A stretch of 14,891 bases of DNA from Stramenopiles sp. TOSAG23-6 (taxonomy: Eukaryota; Sar), in contig LT636132.1 in NCBI GenBank assembly GCA_900128565.1, positions 1 through 14,891 on the forward strand. The letters are read 5' to 3'. The position numbers and the translations under genes were made by a program. The notes under the pieces are model-generated. The model was given only the letters and a program-made list of their open reading frames with translations. It was not told where the DNA came from and made no database searches. This document shows, piece after piece, positions 6,379 to 14,091 of this stretch; the first letter of the stretch is position 1; the number at the start of each line of letters is the position of its first letter.

Positions 6379-9300
6379 ATGAAGCAATATGGTGCCCGAC
6401 GAGGTTCAATTCGTGGACAGTTTCGTCGTCAGAGCAGTCGAGACACTGTTAGGCAAAGTTCCGTCCCTTCGAAACAAGTTTTTCTTAATGGCATTGATCG
6501 TGTAGCTGAAAAAGCTGCGAAAGCCGATGCCGCTAGACGAGCATTTAAAGCATCCTTTGCTGCCGCTACTATAGCCAATGAAAATTTACTTGAAGACGAC
6601 GCGTCTTTGTTACAAAAAAAGGTTGCTAAAAGTAGTTTCCAGTTGTTAGAATCTGGATCTGCAAAGGCTATTCACGATGAACTTTATTATTTAATTGAAT
6701 CTGTACTCAAATCAAAGCGAATTATTACATTACGAAACTGCAGTATGAAGCTACTTCGGTATTTTACAAAACATTTTAATGATATTTCAGAGTTGAAAAA
6801 GAAAAAAAAAATTTTGAGTTCAATGTATTCTATATCAGTAAAGTTGTGTTCTACTCAGGACGAGCCTTTAGTCCTCTGTGGCGCAACATTTTCTTGGTAT
6901 TTGATGAAACAAAATGATAGTTTATGGTCAGTATCACAAGATGCAATAAAGAGTTTATTACAACTTATTGACACTGACATGTGTTTATATAAGAAAAAGA
7001 ATAGTAAAACATTGAAAGAAAAGAAAAAAATATCCATGGTACAAAGTCCTAACGGGGAAATTCTCCCCTATACAAATCGTATTCATAAATTACTTGCCCA
7101 CATCCAAAAAAAAGATCACAAGAAATTATCAAATTCACAATGTCATACAAAATTTGATATTTTTATTTGTTTTGATTCACAATATAAGAAAAAGAAAAAA
7201 AATCTTGATATATTTGATAGTAATAGTGATAGTGTATCAGAAAATTCTAGTGCATCAGATGAAGATGACTATAATTCTAGTGTANCCAATGATGCAGAGT
7301 ATAACAAAAATAACAAAAATAACAAAAATGAAAGTACAACATTTGAATCAACACCTTTATATTGTAAAGTGGCTTTAAGTGCATTGATTAGTTTAGTGTC
7401 TACATCAAATAAATTTGTTGAGAATTTTGATGACTGTAAAACACAGGTTTCAAACCCTAACCCTAATACTTCCACAACATCTATGAAAATGAAATCATCA
7501 ACATTAAAAATGGAAACTTCAATTAGTAATGTCTATCAATTACAACGAATATTACATGAAAATAAAGCAGCATTTGTCATTGCAAAACGTTTAGAAAAAG
7601 TTCAAACAAAAGAATTTGATGTGGCACAAACATGTTTGAAACTTTTAGAGCATGTAACATTTCCCACTTTACAGTCAAAATTAGAGAAAAAACAAGGAAA
7701 TAATAATAGTAATAATGAGCAAATCAGATGTTCAAAAACTATTTTTACACCTGTAATGAATGTTTTTCAAAAATCGTGTAAAGATCTTCAAAGTATTCAA
7801 TGTATTGGTGATGAAAAATGTATTGGTGATGAAAAAAAAAATGAAAATATTTCTTGGGAATTGTTATTAGCAACTGGAAGAATTCTAGTAAATATAACAC
7901 ATAGATGTCCAGAAATAGTTAAATTGTTTTCTGTATCAAAAGGTATAGAAATAGTTATGCATTTTCTATTACCTCAATTATTATCAACTCTTGGTGATCT
8001 AGAATATCATAACAGGTCTGTCCATTTTGATAGTATTGTTATATTATTATGTTTGGTCACTAATTGTGTAGAATATGATTTGGATAATAGAAAATTTGTA
8101 GGTGAAATTTGTCTTTCATTATCCCCAATTCTTTTACAAAATATCAAAGACATGACTACAAACAGTAATGAAATAAAAACATATAAAAAATGTCCTAATT
8201 CATCGAATACGGCGTGGATATTGACACGTGTCACTGTGTTATTAGCGAAACGATTAGGTGTATGGTATCCTTTAGGTGTACCGGGTAATTCAGATACAGT
8301 TCATGAAAATATTGATACAGAAGGATTAATTATTTTAGCACATACCTGTCTTCTTATTGGATGTTTAGTTGATGGATGTGTACAAAACAAAGAAGCTGTG
8401 TTGTGTGCACTTCCAAATAATACACGAAATCATAAAAATGATAAAAATGTAGATTGTCCAACTTTACCCATTCAATGTATTTTAGTTGCATTTGTTAGAC
8501 TTCAAGTATCAGTTGGTGTTTTAACTAAAGAAGCTGTNACTGCTATTGAACATATTTTATTCGTTTTACAATCAATTTCACCAAATAAGAAAATGCAAAN
8601 AAAAACGAAACCGTCCTTACCATCAAATGATGAAATTCTTCAAAAATCACAAAAATTAGCAAATGAAAAACATGAAAATAGTAATGTACAACAATGCAAT
8701 TCTAGTATGAATGAATATATGAGTGAAAGTGAGTGTTCAAAATCTCCATGGAAAAAAGCTGCTGCAATTCGTGCTAGTTCCTTCTCATCGATAAAAAGTA
8801 TGAAACATTTAAAAATGCCAGAGTCATGGGATGATAATTTATGTCCAAATGACACAAATAATAATGGTGTTAATGTATATCCAAATGACACAAATATGTT
8901 ACTTATGATGGAACATGAAGAGGAGATTAAAAAAAAGAAACCAAATCAAAATTCATTATTTCATAGTATTACATTGGGAAATAGTTTNAAAAAAAATGAT
9001 AAAACACGAAATAGTCCAAACAAAAAACGAAATAGTCCAAACAAAAAACGAAATAGTCCAGGGAAAGCGATTTCTATGGCTCGTGCGATAATGTCTCGAA
9101 ATAATCGATCTGAAAATACAATAGAAGAAAACCATCTTAAATTTGTAGACATTCGAAATTCAGATATACAAACTACTGCGAGTTCAATAAAATGGTCAGG
9201 TCAAAATTCATATTTAGAGAAATTAAGAAAATTATCAACACAAAAATCTGTTTCTTCTTTTTCTTTACGTAAAAACACAACGAAATTAATATTACAAAAA

Positions 9301-9732
9301 AATCGTCAAAACACCAAGAAAAGAAAAAAAAAAAAAAAAGAAAAGAGTGAAAATTTTACATTTCCTCCTCTTTTTATGAATGAATCCCCTAACCCTATTG
9401 TAAATTACGACACTGCAGAGGTTATATCATCATATAGCGATGAACCTTTTTTGAAAACAAACGTTTCAATGTCTTCTAATGAACAACAAAAAAGTACAAA
9501 AGTACAAAAAACAAACCAAAAAAAACAGAAAAGAAATCATTCTCAAGAGATTNCGACATTTGATAATACNANACAGAAAAGAGCGAAACATGAAACTAAA
9601 ACAAAACAACAAAAAAAACAAAAAAAAAAAAAAACGTATGGTCGGATAAATCGAAAAAAGAATAGTACGAAAGATTCCTCAAGTGAGGATGATGACGATT
9701 TCATTTTTTTTTNAAAGAAAATTTCCAAATAA
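6379..9732 (+). CDS. WAPL: WAPL cohesin-release factor homolog
   Basis: WAPL binds PDS5 and opens the cohesin ring, so it should act in the nucleus on sister-chromatid cohesion. The product is 1117 residues. The WAPL armadillo-like domain starts near residue 101 (ELYYLIESVLKSKRIITLRN, then leucine-rich helices). It shows the later signatures WELLLATGRILVNITHRCP (about 493) and LVTNCVEYDLDNRKF (about 555-570, matching the family pattern LG.L.NLVE....NR), and ends near 735 with a helix like LPIQCILVAFVRLQVSVGVL. Acidic and Asn/Lys-rich inserts interrupt it near 270-330 and 440-455. The N-terminus MKQYGARRGS resembles the YSR/TYGRR motif of WAPL proteins. The tail (735-1117) is Lys/Ser/Asn-rich, likely disordered and nuclear, and contains KTYGRINRKK at 1085-1094 before an acidic DSSSEDDDD. 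Eight Ns fall in the gene. It is intronless. The long A-runs (A16 at 9324-9339) make the tail frame less certain. Confidence 0.78.
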   Translation: MKQYGARRGSIRGQFRRQSSRDTVRQSSVPSKQVFLNGIDRVAEKAAKADAARRAFKASFAAATIANENLLEDDASLLQKKVAKSSFQLLESGSAKAIHDELYYLIESVLKSKRIITLRNCSMKLLRYFTKHFNDISELKKKKKILSSMYSISVKLCSTQDEPLVLCGATFSWYLMKQNDSLWSVSQDAIKSLLQLIDTDMCLYKKKNSKTLKEKKKISMVQSPNGEILPYTNRIHKLLAHIQKKDHKKLSNSQCHTKFDIFICFDSQYKKKKKNLDIFDSNSDSVSENSSASDEDDYNSSVXNDAEYNKNNKNNKNESTTFESTPLYCKVALSALISLVSTSNKFVENFDDCKTQVSNPNPNTSTTSMKMKSSTLKMETSISNVYQLQRILHENKAAFVIAKRLEKVQTKEFDVAQTCLKLLEHVTFPTLQSKLEKKQGNNNSNNEQIRCSKTIFTPVMNVFQKSCKDLQSIQCIGDEKCIGDEKKNENISWELLLATGRILVNITHRCPEIVKLFSVSKGIEIVMHFLLPQLLSTLGDLEYHNRSVHFDSIVILLCLVTNCVEYDLDNRKFVGEICLSLSPILLQNIKDMTTNSNEIKTYKKCPNSSNTAWILTRVTVLLAKRLGVWYPLGVPGNSDTVHENIDTEGLIILAHTCLLIGCLVDGCVQNKEAVLCALPNNTRNHKNDKNVDCPTLPIQCILVAFVRLQVSVGVLTKEAXTAIEHILFVLQSISPNKKMQXKTKPSLPSNDEILQKSQKLANEKHENSNVQQCNSSMNEYMSESECSKSPWKKAAAIRASSFSSIKSMKHLKMPESWDDNLCPNDTNNNGVNVYPNDTNMLLMMEHEEEIKKKKPNQNSLFHSITLGNSXKKNDKTRNSPNKKRNSPNKKRNSPGKAISMARAIMSRNNRSENTIEENHLKFVDIRNSDIQTTASSIKWSGQNSYLEKLRKLSTQKSVSSFSLRKNTTKLILQKNRQNTKKRKKKKKEKSENFTFPPLFMNESPNPIVNYDTAEVISSYSDEPFLKTNVSMSSNEQQKSTKVQKTNQKKQKRNHSQEIXTFDNXXQKRAKHETKTKQQKKQKKKKTYGRINRKKNSTKDSSSEDDDDFIFFXKKISK
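7302..7328 (+). repeat. 9-nt tandem repeat in WAPL insert
   Basis: TAACAAAAA is repeated exactly three times and encodes an Asn/Lys-rich spacer after an acidic stretch in the WAPL insert. Confidence 0.6.
7801..7836 (+). repeat. 18-nt tandem duplication in WAPL
   Basis: TGTATTGGTGATGAAAAA occurs twice exactly and head to tail, giving CIGDEK twice (residues 475-486). Perfect identity points to a recent slippage or duplication in a loop between WAPL helices. Confidence 0.8.
9007..9060 (+). repeat. 21-nt tandem repeat in the WAPL tail
   Basis: A 21-nt unit (9007-9027 and 9028-9048, identical) plus a 12-nt third copy (9049-9060) encodes repeated RNSPNKK. Each unit holds a basic Ser-Pro site, which could be a CDK-type phosphorylation target. 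That role is inferred. Confidence 0.8.
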
Positions 9733-9763
9733 TTTTTCAAATAATAAGGTTTTTTTTTTATTA
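9733..9763. terminator. 31-nt convergent 3' junction
   Basis: The WAPL stop (9730-9732) and the corrected stop of the ADF-H gene (9766-9764) are only 31 nt apart. On the minus strand TTTATT at 9757-9762 reads AATAAA, a possible polyadenylation signal. Both 3' UTRs must either be extremely short or overlap the opposite coding strand. Confidence 0.55.
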
Positions 9764-12211
9764 TTACATCAAATCATTTTCCTCTTGTAACATATCAAAT
9801 GCTTGATCTTCTGTAACTGCACCTTCATTGACAAGATTTTCTAAATCTCGAGTTAAACTTTGAGAATTTACCATTTTCATAGCTGATGAGACTCTTTTAA
9901 ACGATTCAGATGATTTTTTTGATTTGTTTGATTTTGAAGATGATTTTTTACCGATTGAGAAATTTCTATATCTCTTCTTGCTAAATTATCTAAAGCAATA
10001 GAATCATTTTTTTTAAAAAGTAAAAATTTCTTTTGAGCACGAAATGCATTGTGAAGCTGTAAAGTCTCGCGCGTTCCACCTTTTGCATTTGTACTTGAAC
10101 TAAGTGCATATATACCAGTAACATCAAAGTGTATAAGATTTTGTTCAGCCCAGACACTAACATTTTTATAAGGCACACGAATTTTTAATGTAGCCCGGTC
10201 ACCAAATTCATTTTTAGCAACTAAAACATCAAATTCAGTAAATATTAAAATTCGATTTCTTTCACGACCAACACGATCTTCCTTTTTTCCTGTATATAAT
10301 TTCCAATTTTCTGTAATGTTTTCGTTTTTACAAACCTTTTCTAATTTTCGTAAATCAAATGATGTACCCGGTCCCAGATTTTCGGGTAAAATTGTAAGAT
10401 ATCTTTTTTTTCTAGCTAATCGATCTGCGATTGACTTTACATTAGAAAAATTTGAATTATTATTTTGAGACTTACTTTGACGTTTTGATACGTGTAAACG
10501 ATCTAATAATTCATCATTCTTTGCATTTAAATTTTCATTCTGTTGTATCAAATTAGAATTCTTTTGTTTTGTTTGTAGCAAAATAGTACGACTTTTATCC
10601 AAAGTGTCTTGTAAATTCTTAATTTGGGCATTTAATGAAAGAATATTTTCTTTCATATTAGCATGAACACCACGTGCATGATCAAGTTTTTTTTTCATAA
10701 TTTTGAACAACAGAATTTGGAGATGTACTTGATTCCATTTTTTCCTTATTAAAATTATTTTTTTCTTGATGAAGTTGTTTTGTTAAGTCAGAAATTTTTT
10801 GATTTTGTAACTTCGCATTCTCAGCATTTTTTTTTGCAATTTTTTGAATTCGGGTTTTTTCTCGATCCATTGCTTCTTTTGCTTTACGCATCTTTTCACG
10901 AACAAGATCAATTTGTTTTTCTTTTTTACTAATCATCATTAATTTCACTTTTATTTCACGGGCTTGTTTAGCATCACTTTCTTCATCATCTTTTAATGTT
11001 TCATATTTTTCCATTTTGTTTTTCATTTCTTTTATTTTTTCAATGTTTTGTTTTGAATTTTGTGTTTCTTGCTTTAATTTTTGTTGCAAATTACGCAAAA
11101 ATTCTTTTGCTTTTTTGAGATCGTCTTTAGATGTCTTTGTGACGTCATCTAAACGAGTTTTCCATGACTGGATTTCGTGTTTTTGTTGTTCTTTCATTGT
11201 ATCGATTAAAGCATTACATTTTTTGACTTGGTCCTTCAATGTTTGAATTTCTTCATCTTTCTGACGAATATCTCGAGTATTTTTATTTTGTTTATTTTCT
11301 GCTTGTACAGTAAAATTTTGAAATTTTGTCTCAAGTTGCTCAACAGTCATTTTGTGATTTGTTTGTAAATCATAAATTGCTTTCGCTTTTCCTTCCCCAG
11401 CAGAGGATAAAGCTACTGCCATTTCTTTCGAGTGCTGTTTTTTTAAACTTTGAATTTCAATATCATGTTGATTCTTTAGATCAAGGATACTTTTATGTAA
11501 AGAATCATTGGTAGACTCTAATTCTGAAATACGAGCACGAAGAATATTTAACTCTTTTTCGTTCATTTTGTTGGTTTCATTGACTCTTTTGTGTAATTCA
11601 TCTTCGAAAAACATTCTACTGGCTGCCGCTTCTTCTTCTAAAGCAGCTTTATATGCTTCCATGGAAAATATATCATTTGTATCATCATCTTCTGGAAAAG
11701 GTGAAAACTCTTCTGTTGCTGTACTAAAAGCACCGACTTTTGCACCAGATCCAACACCTTCGCCGTCAACAGTAATAGCCCGTTTAATTCGTTCAATAAT
11801 ATTTTCGGCCGATAAATCATCTATACCATGACAACGTACACGTAAACTAAAAGGTCGAATAAGGTCTAATAGTTTACTTTCAACACCATTCAAACGACCA
11901 CGTTTCACAGCACCAACAGAATTTCCCACATACCAAATGCCAATCCACTTTGTACGCCGGAAGCGACCAGTTCCGAATCCCATTCGAAGTAAACCAAACA
12001 TGACTCTGTCATCAACTACATGTTCACACATTTCATCGACACTTAGACTTCCAGCATTCACAAGACGCATAGCTCCGCCTTTTGCAGTATCCTGGTTTGC
12101 AGTAAAAAGTACCCAATTAAAGGGGCCAATTGTTTCATGAACGTAGCCCAAGGCTTTGCGTGGGTCAAATGATGGATCAATGTTACACGCTAATGGGGGA
12201 GCGCTTGACAT
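9764..12211 (-). CDS. ADF-H / coiled-coil / PH-like protein, broken by two apparent frameshifts
   Basis: A likely actin-binding cytoskeletal protein of about 815 residues if read through. Residues 10-147 form an ADF-H domain of coactosin type: WVLFTANQD, DDRVMFGLLRMGFG, KWIGIWYVGN, GAVKRGRLNG and a closing helix NIIERIKRAI. An acidic linker is followed by a Lys/Glu/Gln-rich coiled coil from about 184 for some 400 residues. A beta-rich segment follows (RILIFTEFDVLVAKN, IRVPYKNVSVWAEQ, ETLQLHNAFRAQKKFLLF), suggesting a PH-like fold. The frame changes at a run of nine T (10687-10695): one fewer A on the coding strand joins the coiled coil seamlessly. It changes again between about 9914 and 9985 (T7 at 9914-9920 or T6 at 9944-9949), where one more A opens a Ser/Lys-rich stretch and an acidic tail (LTRDLENLVNEGAVTEDQA...) ending TAA at 9766-9764. 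Opposite-sign homopolymer indels suggest sequence error rather than decay. ATG 12211 is the first in frame. Confidence 0.72.
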
Positions 12212-12450
12212 CTTTAATGCAGTAATAATAAAAAAGAAAATACACGCTTAAATTGTTATTATTACAATGCAAACAAATAATCAATTTCAAACAATCAAAT
12301 AGATTGAATTCGAATTCCTCTTTTTGTCTCTCTCTCTCTACACAGAAAACCAACTGGCGATCGACGACCAGTATTTAGTACACGAAATCAGGCAATTTTT
12401 GCTGACTCGATTTTTCAATTATTAAACAAAAAACCGAGGAAAACAAATAT
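12212..12450 (-). promoter_or_regulatory. Promoter of the ADF-H gene and 3' flank of the LRR gene
   Basis: A 239-bp AT-rich spacer between two tandem minus-strand genes. It contains a (TC)6 tract (12327-12339), GAATTCGAATTC at 12306-12317 and TGACTCGATTTTTC at 12403-12416, close to the TGACTCACGCGATTTTTC arrangement at 6206. Nothing coding is visible. Confidence 0.5.
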
Positions 12451-13683
12451 TTATCTTCTACAGCAATAACAAGAACCTTTTTTTTTTGTCTTTGGTTTTA
12501 CACTTTTGGGATATAATTTATCGGAGTGCTCGAAATCGATCAAATTTACGTTCTTTAAAAGTCCATCAGGTATTAATCCTGACAAACCTGTTTCATTTAC
12601 GTGAAGTGTTGTCAGATGTTCCAAATTACTAAAGGAATTTGGAATTTGACCAACAATATCTTGGTTTCCCGTGATGATGAACTGTTTTAACTCTACTAAA
12701 CCCCCAAATTCAGACGGTATTTCACCCTTTAATTGATTCCATGATACTGAAAAATAGCGTAATTCAGTTAATTGGGTAACTTTTGTTGGTAATATTCCAG
12801 TTAGTTGGTTTCCATGAAAGCAAAGGGCCCTCAACTTTGAAGATAAAACAGGTAAATTACCATATATTTCATTATCATTGAAAAATAATGATTCAACAGC
12901 CTTCAGTAATGTAAAAGTATTGGGTGGTATTGTACCATGTAAATTATTGCTGGGCAGATTAATGGATACAACATGACCATTGATACACGAAATACCAAAC
13001 CAGTCACAAATATTTGATTCCAAACATTTTTTTGTTAAAGGTTTGCTCAAATCAATTTGTCTAGCACAGTTATTCCATCCTGTATTATCGACCCACTTTT
13101 CACCATTTGTAAAATGGAATAGTCCAATAAGAGACCGTTTTTCATTGTATTTACATTGGTTCGTACCAAAACTACCCCACGACACTTCACAGTCGCAATT
13201 ATTTGTGTGTACATTGCAGACTCCGTGTCCATTACAATCTTCATCTTTACATGCCGTAATATCACATGATTTACCCCACCAGCCACGATAACAATGACAT
13301 CGCTTCTGTCTAATACCTTGAATAAGTAGGGTATTACTTAAGCGACAAGCTCCTCGCGAATTACACGGTTCTTGGTATTGTGACGTACTTCGACTTATTC
13401 CTGTATCGTAATCTACAGTACATTCATCAGTGATAGTATCAATAGAATCTATACCAGGGAAACAAATTGGCATATTACTAGTGATACACTGAAGACATTT
13501 TTCATCTTGCAAATACTGGGCGCAACAGATTGTTTTTGGGCACGTGCAGCTGCCGATCATTGGGTCGCAGTTAATTTCAGGTTTTGCATTCTTTTCTTTA
13601 ATTTCAGCTGATAGCAGTCCTGGAACTACTGATGCACCATCTACTGAATAAACTATAAAAATGAAGCAGAAAAATAGTTGCAT
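12451..13683 (-). CDS. Secreted EGF-like / plant-type LRR protein
   Basis: A likely extracellular recognition or adhesion protein. I chose ATG 13683 because MQLFFCFIFIVYSVDGAS is a clean signal peptide; the frame upstream has no ATG. The product is 410 residues. After the signal comes a Cys-rich region (residues 39-88), an EGF-like unit at about C107-C130 ending CHCYRGWWGKSC, and a second at about C135-C167 (CNGHGVCNVHTNNCDC). An LRR N-terminal cap follows (SLIGLFHFTNGEKW, WFGISCINGHVVSINLP, residues 183-243), then about five plant-type LRRs with the GxIP turn: LHGTIP, YGNLP, LTGILP, LKGEIP, VGQIP, LSGLIP. There is no transmembrane helix, kinase or GPI-type hydrophobic tail; the end is basic with clustered cysteines (KKKGSCYCCRR). 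No introns. The ligand is unknown. The domain calls are clear, the role inferred. Confidence 0.85.
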   Translation of the reverse strand: MQLFFCFIFIVYSVDGASVVPGLLSAEIKEKNAKPEINCDPMIGSCTCPKTICCAQYLQDEKCLQCITSNMPICFPGIDSIDTITDECTVDYDTGISRSTSQYQEPCNSRGACRLSNTLLIQGIRQKRCHCYRGWWGKSCDITACKDEDCNGHGVCNVHTNNCDCEVSWGSFGTNQCKYNEKRSLIGLFHFTNGEKWVDNTGWNNCARQIDLSKPLTKKCLESNICDWFGISCINGHVVSINLPSNNLHGTIPPNTFTLLKAVESLFFNDNEIYGNLPVLSSKLRALCFHGNQLTGILPTKVTQLTELRYFSVSWNQLKGEIPSEFGGLVELKQFIITGNQDIVGQIPNSFSNLEHLTTLHVNETGLSGLIPDGLLKNVNLIDFEHSDKLYPKSVKPKTKKKGSCYCCRR

Positions 13684-14091
13684 GTTAATTTTGATGCTTT
13701 TGTGGTACACTGTGTTTCTTTCTTTCAATGTATTATGTAAGAGAATCTCTTTAGTAGGCTAATAATAGCCTAATACCTGTACTATGGTAGGGAAAGGTGA
13801 TAACAAAAAATGTCAAATTGATATAAGGTTACCTGGTAACAGGATAGAGTCGTTTTTTCTGTGACACACACGCTTGTCCTCTACACATAATTCGATAACA
13901 CTCAATAAGTGTTGCAAGTTACCAACATATAGCAGTAGTACAATTGGTGAATATCATTTATTGAGTTGTACTTGCGCTGTGTACTTATTTTTGGCGTATA
14001 CTATACTTAGTTAAGCGCAGCAGATCATTAAATATAGAGAAGTAGTTATAGCCTTTCAGTTTCATTTTGACTATTCTGAACTACAGTAATA
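13684..14091. promoter_or_regulatory. Divergent promoter of the LRR and PPR genes, rich in short inverted repeats
   Basis: A 408-bp gene-free region. It contains perfect short inverted repeats: AAGAGA-A-TCTCTT (13739-13751), TAGGCT-N6-AGCCTA (13755-13772), GTTACC-T-GGTAAC (13828-13840), AACACT-N5-AGTGTT (13897-13913) and AGTACAA/TTGTACT (13937-13943 and 13976-13982). No tRNA-like cloverleaf, box C/D pattern or ORF of note is visible. Confidence 0.55.
13828..13840. promoter_or_regulatory. X-box-like palindrome GTTACC-T-GGTAAC
   Basis: The two perfect half-sites separated by one base match the form of the RFX X-box (GTNRCC, short spacer, RGYAAC). A further GTTACC half-site is at 13918-13923. 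Whether the organism has an RFX factor is unknown. Confidence 0.4.

Noticed and set aside
7452-7466. Telomere-like CCCTAACCCTAA in WAPL (and CCCTAACCCTA at 9387-9397)
   Set aside because: Both are in frame, encode Asn-Pro repeats in low-complexity protein, and have only about two units; an interstitial telomere is not supported.
9877-9880. ATGA stop/start overlap suggesting translational coupling of a downstream small ORF
   Set aside because: This is a eukaryotic gene and the downstream frame is better explained as the shifted C-terminus of the same protein.
10990-12140. Plus-strand open frames opposite the ADF-H gene
   Set aside because: They are antisense to a clear coding sequence, show only Phe/Ser-rich low complexity mirroring Lys/Glu codons, and have no recognisable domain.
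13684-13728. N-terminal extension of the LRR protein to 13728
   Set aside because: The codon there is TTG, and the extension would put 15 charged residues before a clean signal peptide.
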